Source of the DNA: Lepas anatifera
Lineage: Eukaryota; Arthropoda; Thecostraca; Lepadidae
Assembly (NCBI GenBank): GCA_034440635.1
Contig: JAOTON010000386.1
Span: 1,901,001 to 1,965,000 of the forward strand
DNA: 64,000 nucleotides
Direction: 5' to 3'
The translations under genes were made by a program, and so were the position numbers. Position 1 is the stretch's first letter. The number at the start of each line of letters is the position of its first letter. Shown piece by piece: positions 11,550 through 23,349 of the stretch. Below the pieces are notes generated by a model, which saw nothing but the letters and a program-made list of their open reading frames with translations, was not told the DNA's origin and made no database searches.

Positions 11550-12607
11550 ATGAATACATTTTTACCGATAAACAACAGGGTGAGACCGTTACACTAATAC
11601 AAAGCTTATAATTCAAAGGGATACAACATACCTTGACGGAGCCTTCACCACGTTATAGCCTGATCATTTCAATGACTGACTGAATATATTAGGGATTGGT
11701 GGGATGTTAGCAAGCCCGTGGTATGTACAGAAACGGCGACACGTCAAATTATTCCATTGTTATCGCATATTGCGCCATAACTTGGTTCTGGCTCATCCGA
11801 ATAAACCCAAACAGGCTATGCAGGGAGCATAAATGCTGTGAGTTAAGAGTTGAATTCAAATTTCTTCACATGTCAAAACGCTCGCGCAAAAGTGCACCGG
11901 AAAGCGGTGAACAGATTTCTCCCCCCACGCTGTAATTCAGAAAATAGTAATCCAATTAAGCTAAAACTTGGTATGTGTGTTTTCACGACTTACTTTAATT
12001 GATTTGACACATTAGCTCCAGGGCCACACGTCATGTGTGCATGTGCACCCCTGCAGCACTGAAAGTGTGAGATTTGCGTGAAAGTTTAACGAGGTGAGAC
12101 GATATCCCAGCGGATGCTGTGCTGTGCATTTCTCATTGAAATGTTTTCATGAAGTGTTGGTTTTACGGTGGATTACGTCGGCACGCACCTTCAGCATTAA
12201 CAGAGGTAGCTTCTTTAGAGTCAGGTTACGATAGGTAAACAAGTTTGTTTTTCGCCCCCTGCTCCCATACTGTGTCGCTGCGGCACAACGCATTAACAAC
12301 AGAGTGCAGCGTCAAAATGTTGGTTCCATTTTTTCGGGATACGAAACAACAAAAATAACTAACGAAATCTTTTTGCACTCAAAACAAGGTATGTGTATTT
12401 TTGAAGCCGTTGATGCGCGCCCAGGGGCATCAATGAGTCAAATCTTAATTCATATTCCATCTGCACGGTAAAAAATGAGAGCAACGCTCTGGGGGCGTGT
12501 GCCAGCTCTGAGGACCGTCTCAATAAAGAACTCTCCATGTGTGAATTCTGCACCTTTTCGGTTATAAATAGAAAAACAAAGGATGAGAATATGTTTTCAT
12601 GAAGTGT
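11550..12607. other. No recognised feature
   Basis: No open frame with recognisable content and no match to the repeat families of this window. Confidence 0.35.
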
Positions 12608-12695
12608 TAGAAGTCGAAACAGAAGAAGTAGAATAGAAGTGGAAATACAATGGAAATAGAATGGAAATGGAAATAGTAGAAGTGGAAATAGAAGC
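12608..12695. repeat. Purine-rich degenerate simple repeat
   Basis: An imperfect tandem of GGAAATAGAA and GAAGTAGAA-like units on the plus strand. It produces the Phe/Leu/Ser-rich low-complexity frame on the minus strand (12359-12754), which is not a gene. Confidence 0.6.
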
Positions 12696-12758
12696 GATCG
12701 AATTCTTACGGGTGTTGAAAACCTTTTTGAATAGTACCTAGTCTTTACGGCCAAAAAC

Positions 12759-13105
12759 CTAAAGGGAATGTGGCACCTTGGTCGAATCCTGGAATTTAGT
12801 GTTATTAGGCGTACTTTTAGTCAAAAATAATGAAACCACTACGATTTCTCTGAAAATGTACAATAAGCTCAATATTTGGTTTCTAAAAATACTCTTCTAG
12901 AAAAGAAATAAATATCACCCACTGGATGATGTCACGATCTGGCAACCACTACCATACTTGAAACGCTTCAAGGGCTTCGATTGGCTGATGCTCATCGTGA
13001 CGTGCATATATCGTCACACCAGTAGCTCACAACAATGGCCGCCGGCGACGGGGGCTGAGGGGGCTGGTGTCCGGTGGTTTTAGTTTTTCTACGGAAATAT
13101 CGGTT
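12759..13105 (+). mobile_element. Family F element, copy 2 (right end missing)
   Basis: CTAA then AGGGAATGTGGCACCTTGG starts a segment collinear with copies at 1189 and 63279, including GATTGGCTGATGCTCATCG and GTGACGTG. Similarity stops near 13105, before the right terminal repeat, where unrelated GC-rich sequence follows. Confidence 0.7.
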
Positions 13106-13662
13106 CCAGCGGCCATTTTAACATGTTAACTGGGGGCCATTTGCCCCCTCAGTTGGCCGAAATGCCCCCAGTGACCGGAAATTGGCCCTCCAGTGAAATA
13201 GACAGATATGGCTTAAACTTCAAAATGCAATCTCACCTAACGAAAATAAGACAGAACACCACCCGATAATAATAACTGAGGTTTATTGCTGGTGCCAAAC
13301 TGGCATCCACAAAATTGTGTTTACCATTTTATTCGTGGCTATCTCCTCCATCGTGCGAAACGAAAAAGGCGCTTGTTCGGGAAATCCCGGCAAAGCAGCC
13401 TTAGCATCACTAGTTACAACGCTGGAGATGACGCTGGCCTACACCAATCAACATCATGTTCTATCCGACCGGAATCCCACCCCAGCCAGTATTGTGGATT
13501 GTATGATGCTCTCTTTACACGGGTCGTGTGAGCTCGTTCGTGGATTAGACGGGGCAGGTGTATTAAGCGCGTAAGACTGGTTGCTGGTGTGGCGGTGTGA
13601 GTGGCGGTGTTTTTATCAGAGCCGCATGACGAAATCCTTGGTTTATTATTGTGGTGGTAGCA

Positions 13663-13940
13663 TCACAAACGTCGGGGACCAGCCAAACTTCATACATAAA
13701 TTGACTTCAACTTCACCAACTTCATTATAAAAGTTGGGGGCCGCCAAACTCCAACCTGATGCTGGCACACCTTCACGTTAGTACCAAAACTGTTCGATTT
13801 GGGGTCCTCGTTGCCTTCGCGCGGCTGGTTATCAATTCCCGGTTTTTCCCATTTTGACTGAGATCAGAAATTGCTGGTCAAGAAGTGGGCGAGGGGTGGG
13901 GGGGGCAGCCTCCTGGTCCCCTTTTCCGACGCTTGTTGTG
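13663..13940 (-). mobile_element. Repeat G, second copy (hAT-like)
   Basis: The inverse of the small element in F copy 1. It ends with CCCCTTTTCCGACGCTTGTTGTG on the right and starts with CACAAACGTCGGGGACC on the left, giving a recognisable inverted repeat around CGTCGG. It is longer than the copy at 1381, with an extra middle segment. Target duplication not resolved. Confidence 0.5.
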
Positions 13941-14084
13941 CACGTGAATTTATAGTGAGATCACTGCATTAATTTTTATGAAAGTCGATAAGTTGTTAGC
14001 TGGCCTTTCTCATAGATTCCTTGATGTAAAAATTGGGAAAGTTAATATATTTGCGCCCTTCGTTAGAATCACTAAACTATCTCC

Positions 14085-14165
14085 CGGGAAACCCTACCAC
14101 AAGGAAGGTTGCCGACGCCATATGACCCTGACAGTTGGTGCGTCGATAAGCCTAACATTTTTGCT
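14085..14165 (+). mobile_element. SINE 3' domain fragment (S1)
   Basis: Contains GACGCCATATGACCCTG and CAGTTGGTGCGTCGATAAGC, the conserved 3' core seen in the SINE copies at 33686, 38384, 50615 and 52605. The tRNA-like head is absent. Confidence 0.6.
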
Positions 14166-16030
14166 GGTTTTGTCCTACATTCCTAGATGATTTTGACAGC
14201 ACAGCCACACACCATAGAAGGTATGTATATAAAAACTTATCTCGATTTGCCTATAAACCACTTGTGTTCGATACCTTGGAGTTTCTTATCTTGCCACACT
14301 CATAAAGAAAATAAGAAAATCCCTTTTTTGGAATACATTGCGCGTGTGGGCAACCAGGCTGGTATTTCGTGGCAATAACTCGAATTGGACTTTTTGTTGT
14401 GTTTCGCCCGTTTTTGGTTGCCTTTTTGGAATCTGGCCTTTTGCCTTTTTTAGTGCTGGCTCCTAAACTATTTCTGGCTTGTCCCTTGTATAAATATGGC
14501 TTATTTGGACCTCTTCCGCCCTGGAATACGATATTCTGACACCGAAAAGCAGCAGAGCAGCAGCAAAACTGGTATGGTGTTGGGAGGGAGGGACAGAACT
14601 TTGTTAAAAACACGATCCCAAAATGATGGCCTCCGAAACCGGACGCAAGGATTCGATACTATAGGCACCTTTTGGGTGAAAGTTGATGGCAAGTGCGCCC
14701 TCTGAGACTCCGCTCTCCCCATTTCAAATCCTAGATCCGCCACTGTTCAGGAAAAAATGCATAGTTTGAAAAGAGAAATTAAATGTTGCGGGCGTAGTGC
14801 TTAATGATTAATGATGGTGGTGGTCTATGATACTACAATGATCTGGTTATGAGGATAAAATCATTTGATGCTCACACGGGATTGGAAGAGCACCCCTGGC
14901 TTAGTATTAATGGGTGTGTGCTAATAATTATTGGCCTAGTCATATAAATTTTACAATCGTTTTAACAGTGTACAGTCGTTTTTTGTGGTATAACTACCGT
15001 TAGGGGTTGTTTTGTCAATCTGGCTTTTGTGGTATTTTTTGGCTATTTTAGTGAAATGAAATTTTGCCCCCTTGGCTCTTTTTTAACTCGGTTGGACCTT
15101 TTGCGAAAAATTGGCGCCCTGGGTGTCTATAATCTGGAATAACATGGAGACACAAATTGGAAACATTTTATTAACACCGCATCTAGGTTTATAAACCCCT
15201 CAAATGGGGACTTGTCCCTTGAGACTTACGGCCACGATGCCCTCCACTGATTTTCTTAAAAATGCCCTGGTTCCGACATTTGTCCGTTTGCCGCCTTACA
15301 ACGGCTTCTCGAAACCGTTGGGGGCCCTTTAACAACGTAAGGGGTACTTTGGGACAACCAAAAATGGTCATTTTAAAGTTTTTTCCTCAATTTGAAGGCA
15401 CTGTATTGAATTCCCGTAGGATAGGATATTCGTATTCTCCTTAGGAAATACGATATTCAAAATGTTCAAAGCATAAGCTACAGACACGTAACTTTGTTTT
15501 CCCTGTGGACAAGCCATTTTCAATTCAGTACGCTATGCGTGGATTTCATTTCCATTTTATCATTTCACACCAGCGAAACCGCTCTAGCATCGCCCACGCT
15601 TTGCGGATTTTGAAAATGTGACATTCTAAGGGGTCCGCTAGATGAAACATTCGTTCATCGCGTCTTTAACTTCAATGTTGGATATTAGGTGCTGGCTCGG
15701 CATCCGGCTCCCGGGACGTTTTACTGGTTTAATTCCTTAATATCCAGGTTTTTTCGCAGAAAAAAATCTGGTCATGGATTTGTAGTCATTATGCGAATAA
15801 TAAGAAGATTCGGTTTAGTGTTATGGACTATATTGCTTTGTTTAGGCTGGAGAGGGATCAATTTATATATACTATAGTTATGGGCACTGCGGCTGTCAGG
15901 TTAGTACCATTATTCAGAGACATGAAATACGCCACGACTGTACCTTAAAAGCAGAGTATTTCGGGTTGCGGGAAAGTATCGCTATGATGAACGAGCCATT
16001 AGTGCCATCTGCACGCCCATGACCTTGACA
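14166..16030. other. Mostly unassigned; one possible hAT end
   Basis: CTAGATCCGCCACTG at about 14731-14745 is a typical right end of the hAT-like elements in this window, but I cannot find its left partner. The 120-codon minus frame at 14251-14613 shows no recognisable domain. Confidence 0.3.
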
Positions 16031-16200
16031 GGGGAGTACGTGGCTCAGTGAATGGAGTGTTTTCCCTGAGGTGAAGGTCCCGGGTTCAGGTCCCGGCGGG
16101 TCCTATGAGCAAGCGTGATTTGACCTGCGAAGTCCCTTCCAACAGAGCGTGTTAGCAGCACCGTATGAGCTTAGCAATTAGTGCAGCGAAACCCCATCAG
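16031..16200 (+). mobile_element. Divergent tRNA-derived SINE (S2)
   Basis: GTGGCTCAGTGAATGG resembles a pol III A box and CGGGTTCAGGTCCCGG a B box. The following segment (CCTTCCAACAGAGCGTGTTAG, then CCGTATGAGC and GTGCAGCGAAACCCC) aligns loosely with the SINE 3' core of this window. Old and diverged. Confidence 0.5.
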
Positions 16201-17093
16201 CATCGATATTGAAAGGGTGATCAATAGGCACTGCATCCGAACCAAACTAGCAGAGCTCTCAGAATGCCCTCAGAACTACATTGGGCTCCTTTGTGGCTAT
16301 ACCTTCCAGCGAGCATATCCAATCCCCATTCCAACACTGTATTTCGTGTGAGTCCTGTAAGATACTTATGGATTGTTGGTGAGGAATGCTGTGAAGTATA
16401 CTGCAGCCGATGGATACCTGATATTTTTAATATTTTTTGTCTTTGACCTGCATGTTAGCTTGTGGGTCCAAGGGTTGTATTCTGATCTCTCGCGTAGGTA
16501 CTATTTTGTGCAGACAAACAGGTTACGTACATCAATTCGGTATACGTAATTTACACCGATTCGGTGTACGGTTTCCGTGCCCATGTTTTATGATTCCTGA
16601 CATGAGCCTTTATTGGGGTATGACGCTGTTGTTCATATAGCAGCAATAAGCAAATAAACAAGCATTATGACCTTCTGCGCGTGGCTACGCTCGGCGACCA
16701 GTATAGGCGTTTTTTTACATTTACATTCTCTAACCACGATTATTATACGTCTCGTAATACCCGACTTAGGTCACCACGTGCTGGGAGTGCTGCTGGAGAG
16801 AGAATATGCCATGCATATGAGATTATTAGGTTATTATTATAGTTTTATCATGATAAGATTATGCTGTTGCGTACAATTTCTTATCTCCGGAACTGTGTAG
16901 TGCCCTCAGCCTTGCCGCCTTCAAGTGTTGTTAGGAGGGCCGTGAGAGCCAGTGTGACATTTTTACTTGTGATGTATGAGTGATTCTTTTACCTTATACT
17001 TGCATTCCTTTATTGACGATCGGACGTGAAAATTCTCGCAATGCTGGGGCGTACCTGAATAAATCGAACCTGAATCTGAGAGATAAATGAAGC

Positions 17094-17095
<2 letters not shown>
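16201..17095. other. No recognised feature
   Basis: AT-rich, with frames of 60-77 codons lacking any recognisable domain. Confidence 0.35.

Positions 17096-17126
<31 letters not shown>
17096..17126. repeat. (GA)n microsatellite
   Basis: About 15 uninterrupted GA units. Confidence 0.95.
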
Positions 17127-17128
<2 letters not shown>

Positions 17129-17372
17129 CGATAATAATTTTTGGACGATTTTTTCTCTCAGTTTCCGTGTCACGCGCTGCTTCCCCCGTTGATGTCTTGT
17201 GAGACTCTAATGTGAGTTTATAGATCCGCCACGTACTCATATCGCCGGTTCATTGCTGGGCGATAAAAATCACGCGTGAATTAGCTATTAAAGCGATTTA
17301 TACATAAAGCGGGTTGTGAATTCACTAAGGTCATCAACAATAAGGATACCATGCATTAAGCTGGGCTGAAGC

Positions 17373-17531
17373 CAGTGACGGATCCGGGACAACATTTCGG
17401 CAGGGGGGGGCTAGAGGCTCCAGCTTCCTCCACCATTGCCGCGGAACAGATACCGGCTATGCATTAATATAGGAACTCTGACATTTCGGGGGAGGGCTTG
17501 AGCCCTCTAGCCCCCCTTGCATCCGCCACTG
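17373..17531. mobile_element. Miniature hAT element with perfect target duplication
   Basis: A 159-bp element starting CAGTGACGGATCC and ending GCATCCGCCACTG. It is flanked by an exact 8-bp repeat GCTGAAGC (17365-17372 and 17532-17539). Ends of type CAGTG...CACTG and 8-bp duplications are hallmarks of hAT. It is non-coding, so it depends on a transposase from elsewhere. Confidence 0.85.
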
Positions 17532-17627
17532 GCTGAAGCCCTGCGCAGGTGGGCAGGTTCTGTGTACCGTGTGAGCCGGTGGAATAGGCTTCTTAAATGA
17601 GCAGAAAAGTTTGATAGATATTTTTCG

Positions 17628-18086
17628 TTAAAGGGCATGTGGCACCTTCATAACATGATTTTAACTGAGATAGCCAAGTTGAAAAGCAAGCCGGAAAACC
17701 CGGTACTCAATATATCATTTGTCTTGAAACTCGAGTTTTCCGTAGAAAAAACTAAAACCTATCTGCAATGTACCCTTCATGTACCCTTAGCAGCAGGCCA
17801 CAGTTATCATGGCTGTTGGTTTGACGACATATGCTGACGTCACGGTGAGTACCAGCCAATCGAAGCCCTTGAAGCGTTTCGAGTATGTTAGTGGTTGCCA
17901 GATAATAACATCATCCACAGGTAAATATTTCTTTCTTTCCTTAGAGGAGTATTTTAAAAATCAAAATATTGAGCTTATTGCACATTTTTTTCAGGGAAAT
18001 CATGAGTGGTGTCATTATTTTCGGCTAAAAGTACGCCTAATTACACTAAATTCCAGGATTTGACCAAGGTGCCACATTCCCTTTAA
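17628..18086 (-). mobile_element. Family F element, copy 3 (complete)
   Basis: TTAA at 17628-17631 and 18083-18086 bounds AGGGCATGTGGCACCTT and its inverted partner AAGGTGCCACATTCCCT. This is the cleanest F copy (459 bp). It contains TGACGTCA (17835-17842) and CCAAT (17856-17860). Its right TTAA doubles as the left TTAA of a family B end. Confidence 0.85.
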
Positions 18087-18290
18087 CACACGCACTGGAG
18101 GGGGCCTCAGAAGCCCCCTACCTATTTTCCGGGCTGTTCGGAGAACTGCTCGTAGCCGAAAAACAATACTCGGTCACATTTAAAAAAATTAATGTCGCGT
18201 CAATTGGTGAAGAAAGCTTGAAAATCGGTCGAAACGTTTTTGGCTTATAGGCTTTCAAAGTCAGACCTGCATTTGGAGACTGTTCCATCG
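18083..18290 (+). mobile_element. Family B left-end fragment
   Basis: TTAACACACGCACTGGAGG, then the GGGGGCCT...AGCCCCC palindrome, then sequence collinear with the first 200 bp of the element at 44456 (ATTGGTGAA, TTATAGGCTTTCAAAGTCAG). It breaks off near 18290. Confidence 0.75.
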
Positions 18291-18437
18291 TTCTTTTGTT
18301 GTCTTGTGGTAGAAAAATGATGTTGCCTAAATCGGTTTAGTCTTTTTACCCGCTTAGGTATTCAACATTCCGTTTCCTACCAAAGGATTATTAATGTGTT
18401 GAAGCTACCATGAATCGTTAAATATGAAGGTGATATA

Positions 18438-18491
18438 ATGTAGCATAATGTAACATAATGTACATAATGTAACATAATGTAACATAATGTA
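18438..18491. repeat. Short tandem repeat of TAACATAATG
   Basis: About five imperfect units of TAACATAATG or TACATAATG. Confidence 0.8.
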
Positions 18492-18864
18492 CAAAAATGC
18501 CTACCTTTCGATTGAAAGGTCTATGCCCTGTATGTTTTCCTGTTCCCGCAGCAATATGATGTAAAACTTCCCACGCACAGTTAGTCTTCGACAACGCTGC
18601 ACCTATGGCCACGCCAAGGCTTCCAGGATTTATCTTTGTTTTGTAACAGGGTCAAACTTTTGCCATTTTTTTCTTTATAACGAGGTGCGAAGCACAGAGC
18701 ACATCACATATGCATGCAGACATCACAATAGTCACAAACAGGGTGTTTTCTTGCTTGGTTTCGACGATGGTAGCAAACCATGATGCACCTTGTTCGAATG
18801 CGTTCGAAAGTAAAGTACTCGCAGCGGGAGTTGTGCTTAAAGTCTTATCACAGAACAGCAGGGC

Positions 18865-20560
18865 TTGAGACCAAATGTCGCTAATTACATAAATAATCCC
18901 ACCGCTAACGAATCTAACCTGAGGATAGCTTCCCTGAACTGTAACGGACTTTGCTACCAGTCTTCAATAGCGTCCCAAAACGTCGGGAACTCTTCACGTG
19001 GCTTAAGCAGCTCGAATTTGATGTTATCTTTATGCAAGAAACACATTCGTTGGCGACTGATGAAAAAAATGGTTAGCAGAATGGGGCGGTATGGGCTTTT
19101 CGCCCATGGAGATAATCTTTCCAGGGGAGTGGAAATTTTGATCCGGCCAAACAGGGGCGTCAAAATAGAAAACCTTCACGTTGATGGGGATGGTAGATTA
19201 ATTACGATTGAGCTTCACTTTGATGGAAGGCCGATTACAGTTGGTGACTAGTACGGGCCGAATAGTGATAATACACGGGACATCGAGGAATTATGTCGTA
19301 AAATCGGTGACACCTGGTGAAAACCCGACCGTATTACTTGAGGCGTGACTTCAATTTCTCATTGAATATAGCGAAGGATCGACAGAGCAAACGAAACGAA
19401 TTGTTAACAATGATAAATGTAAAGAAACTTTGATCCGTTTTATGCATGAAAAGTATCTGTTAATGTATGGAGGGAACTAAATCCCTTGGCCAAGGAATAA
19501 ACTTACATCAAATCCAACCCTCCATCGAAATCTCGTATAAAATTTTTCGTGGTAAGCCATGATTTATGATATTCAAGAAAAGGACCCGTTGCAGAGATCA
19601 GAGATGGTTATATGTCGGACCACAAAATGATTACACTCTCTTTGAATTTTCTGACAATAGAAGTCGGAAAACTGGAAGTTCAATACCTCGCTTTTAAAAG
19701 ATGAAAATTTTGTCACCATGGTGCGAAAAAAATCCCGCAGATTATACAGGAAAACGGGAGTGACGAGTCCTGCACGCTTTTTTGAACCCTTCTTTGTGTA
19801 TTAAGAGGCGAAATAATAAAATTTAGTTCCAATAAAAAGCAGGAGGTCGAATCTACCCTGCAAAGAATAGAGGCTGAGATATCAGTTCTACAACAAGACG
19901 TTAATCCGAACGTAACCACCTTGGAAAATCGGATCAAACGAAGGCATGCCATCATAAAATATCTAACCAGCATAGGCATGTTCAAAGCAAAGGTACGATG
20001 GCGTTACCAGGCCGAAACCGGAACAAAATATTTTCATGATTACCCGAAACGACACAAAGTCAAACCTATCTGTCACTGTCTTTTCACTGGGAAAGTTGAC
20101 GGTGAATGCCGAGAAATGACGAACGTTACCGATGGTATGTTAAAGGAGGGCAAACACTTCTTTGAGAAACTGTACGAGGAGCATACTGTTACGGAAGTAA
20201 CAGAATTGTTCACGAACGATCTTGGACAGTTATCGCAAACCGAAAGGCAGTATTGTGATGAGGACATGAATACAGATGAAATTTCTGCAACGGTGTTTTC
20301 AATGCGAAACAGTATTTCTCCAGGTCCCTCCGGATTTACCGGGGAATTTTATAAGTTCCTTTGGCCCGAGTTAAAAGACATGATCCAATGGGTGTCTACT
20401 GACATCTTTCAAGGAGGAGCGATACCTGAGAACATCAAAAGACGTGTTACGGTTCTTAGTCCCAAGAAAGGCAAGAACTCCCGGAAAATAGAAAATATGC
20501 GACCTATTAGCCTTTTAAATATCTTTTATAAGATAATAAAAAGTAATGATTTAATATATG
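18865..20560 (+). mobile_element. Degenerate non-LTR retrotransposon (L1/Tx1-type) ORF2 fragment
   Basis: An apurinic-type endonuclease and the start of a reverse transcriptase are readable across several frameshifts. At 18922-18950 the frame reads LRIASLNCNGL, the endonuclease start. FAHGDNLSRGVEILIRP follows near 19100-19145, YGPNSDNTR lies near 19255, and SDHKMITLSL at 19615-19644 holds the catalytic Ser-Asp-His motif. A linker with GTKYFHDYPKRHK (about 20017-20055) leads to RT block SPGPSGFTGEFYKFLWPE (about 20315-20370) and MRPISLLNIFYKII (about 20498-20540). Similarity then stops; the RT catalytic YxDD block and the 3' end are missing. A family D fragment lies immediately downstream. 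The copy is inactive. Confidence 0.85.
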
Positions 20561-20621
20561 CTAGCAAAGGGCCTCGGCCGACACCTGATGAAAAAGAAAA
20601 GAAGAGAGGGAAGGTCACACG

Positions 20622-20884
20622 CAGTGATGCATAAATATTTTATCTAGCTCCGCTGAGTAAAAATCTGGAGGCGGAAACGTACACTGCTCTGTTGCAAGCC
20701 TATGGAACTTCTTTGACCTATGCTGGCCTCAATATCGACCTGACATACAAATTCTTCCCATAATTTATATTTGTCTCGTCAAGAGAAATTCTACTTAGCT
20801 ATCCTGGGAGATGAGAAACGGAGGGGGCGAAATACGCCCCCAGCGGGGAGCATCATGCCAGTGACCCAGCGGGGCGCGCGTTAA
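20622..20884 (-). mobile_element. Family D end fragment
   Basis: The inverse of 49449-49730. It runs from ATATTTTATCTAGCTCCGCT to the GGGGGCGAAATACGCCCCC palindrome and a doubled CAGCGGGG end finishing in CGCGCGTTAA (TTAA 20881-20884). The other half of the element is absent; the LINE relic lies on its left. Confidence 0.75.
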
Positions 20885-21040
20885 CTGAGCTAGCCATGTG
20901 ATAGGGCTTGACGAGAAACCGCTTGATCCTTATTTCATTTGACCCAGAAATTACCGTTTGTGAAGAAAACAAGGTAAAAATTCACCCCCTCCGAGCCCGT
21001 CCTCCACGGATGTGGCATCGTGTTTGTCGTGCGTCAGGAA
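20881..21040. mobile_element. Family H fragment (F-related), copy 1
   Basis: Begins at the TTAA of the D fragment and matches 48570-48720 and 55190-55330 (AGAAACCGCTTGATCC, TTTCATTTG, a GGTAAAAATTCACCCCCTCCG block). The F-type terminal repeat itself is missing here but is present in the copy at 48567. Confidence 0.5.
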
Positions 21041-21323
21041 AGAAACGTCATGGTCAAGTTCTGATGCGCGTACTGCGTGAACCTCTTCAAAACCCACGTT
21101 CTAAACATGGCTTTGGTACCGTTGATTACAAATGCGTATAACTTGCTTTATTGACTAGTTTGAAACGTGAAATATATTTCAATGGATATAAAAGTAGCAG
21201 AATTTGATAAGTGAACTTTTTGTTCCTAGTAGTAACCGCTTTTAATTAAAGACGTTTCATTTGTATTCGTATTCATTTTTGACGCAATTGAAACAGGTTC
21301 AATATGGCACAGGGGGTTGTCAG

Positions 21324-22350
21324 TTAACATGCGCATTGACGGGAGTCTGAGACACCTTCACTTTGACGGAGGGAGGCGGGTACCCGCCTCCCCCTAAGAT
21401 CTCGAGAACCACGGTAGGTAGCGAAAAACGGTAAACGGCGTTGGTTAGCCCATCCACTTCTTCATCGAAAATATTTGAACCATTTTTTCAGGTCACATTT
21501 TAGGTCACGAGAGGTCAAAACATGCCGTAATAGGGATAACATGTAAATGAAGGTTTTCGCCCATTACATCTGAGCAGGTAAAGATGGAGCAAAACGACTT
21601 GAACTGTATGGATCCTCGCAGCAAGCTGAATCGAATGATATATGATTTGACCTTGCTAGGTCAAATCAAGGATTTGACCTAGCAAGGTCAAATCCTTGAC
21701 CAATTCACTTTGCATTTGAGACCGAGCGATGACTTCATCATAACGCCATAAAACCGGGATGATATGTCAAGGTCACCTCGCATGAAGGTTAAGGTCAAGG
21801 TCAAAGGTCACAGGCCGTGGTCATATCAGCACTTTCAAGGACATTGGCCCCAGTGCTTTTGGTCAAATGTCGTTACCCGGCCTGACGTACGACATCATAG
21901 TAAAGGTACCTCAATGTAAAGGTCGAGGTCAAAGGTAAAGGTCAAAGGTCATTGTTAAAGGTCGATCCTCATTACCCGCCAAACAACTGCTATAGTGCTT
22001 GTCATAGTGTATATTATAAATAGTATGCCATATTGTGACCTAACAGGTCAATGACCTTGAATGACCTTGACCCCAAAACTGTATGAAAGGTTCTTTGTGA
22101 CCTTCCCTCTATGACCCTGGTCTGCCTTTAGCTCTTTCCCGTCTCTTTTTGCATAATCACGGCATTTTCCAATTGGTCCCCAGCAGAGCCAATATTTGCT
22201 TCTATGACCTCGTTTGACCTAGAAAATATTGGCCTAGGTCAATAAAAATTGTCTACGCCTCTTAATTGCCAAGATATTTGAAGGGCCTACCTGACCCTCT
22301 CCCTCTCCAGTGAGCGTTAGTGCCATACCCCTCTCCAGTGTGGGTGTTAA
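21324..22350 (+). mobile_element. Chimeric TTAA element: family C left half, family B right half
   Basis: TTAA at 21324-21327 starts a segment collinear with the family C element at 50107: the doubled end, CCCGCC palindrome, AAGATCTCGAGAACC, TAGGTAGCGAAAAACGG, and GATCCTCGCAGCAAG. At about 21695 it changes to family B sequence (GACCGAGCGATGACTTCATC, then the GGTCA clusters). It follows B to the doubled right end CCAGTGTGGGTGTTAA (TTAA 22347-22350). It is a single TTAA-bounded unit of about 1.03 kb, non-coding. The change point follows directly after a perfect palindrome (21644-21694). Confidence 0.8.
21644..21694. repeat. Perfect 24-bp-arm palindrome at the C/B junction
   Basis: The left arm (21644-21667) begins GATTTGACCTTGC. 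The right arm (21671-21694) is its exact inverted complement. The loop is AAG. Each arm contains GGTCAAA and TTTGACC. Confidence 0.95.
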
Positions 22351-23349
22351 GGCCCCCGACAAAGAGAGAGCCCACTTGCTGGAAATAACCCAAATAAATG
22401 AATGTAAAACAATATAAAATACACGAGGTTAGCGGCGAGGAGAAGAGGCGAAAAAATACACGAGGAAAATAGGCGAGGTTAGCTTGAATCTTCAAATTTA
22501 AAGGCAATAGAATTGGCTGTTGAGAATTTTGTTCGGGCCTCATACAACATCCACATCATTTCTCAAGATGCAAGTATGCTCCTGTTTTTAATTATCTTTC
22601 GTACATGATATGTTCTTTGGCCTATCTTATTGGTATTTGCCTTAACTAAGGAGTGACGAAAATAGCTTCGGGAGTTTTTCTCAACACACATTTCATTCCT
22701 TTTGTATTTTTCCGTTCGTGTTCGTTTGATTGGGGTGATTAAGCCTCCTCACCAGGGTGATATTTTTCATATTGCACATACATATGTCTTCTTGGTTTTA
22801 GCCACTTTGTACATGTGTCAATGTTACTTCGAGGTCAATAATCCTTGAATCGTTCTTGCTACAACATAGACTGGGCTGACGTAGGCTATGTAAGGCCTTC
22901 AACATACGGATATGTGCCTTATGGGACACATATCTTGACATATTTATAATGCTCCTCGCTGCAGCGCTACCTAACTTAACAACTTAATTCATTTTATGTC
23001 TTCTGGATGATAGTGCAAAACAATAGTGACACGATAGTGTGCATTGAAGCTATCTGCCAAGGCTCATATTCATAACAATTCATAAACTGTCCGTAACAGT
23101 TTATAATTGATACAATGTGCAACTCAGAGGCACTAAGTTGAACCAGTGAGCCGTCCATGACGATTGCAATGCTCTGGCTTTGAACAATCCTGTCCATGCT
23201 CCCATAGTATTATTCTCTAATCCACAGGTGTGACTCGGTAAGAAGGATTTGATGCATTTAATATTTAAACATACACTGTCTCTACCATAGCCAGCTGTTC
23301 CCTTCACACATCATATGCGAGGAGGCGAGGTTAGCACTCCGACTTAGTG
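22351..23349. other. No recognised feature
   Basis: Contains CGAGGTTAGC repeated loosely near 22425-22480 and again near 23330. No recognisable coding content. Confidence 0.3.
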
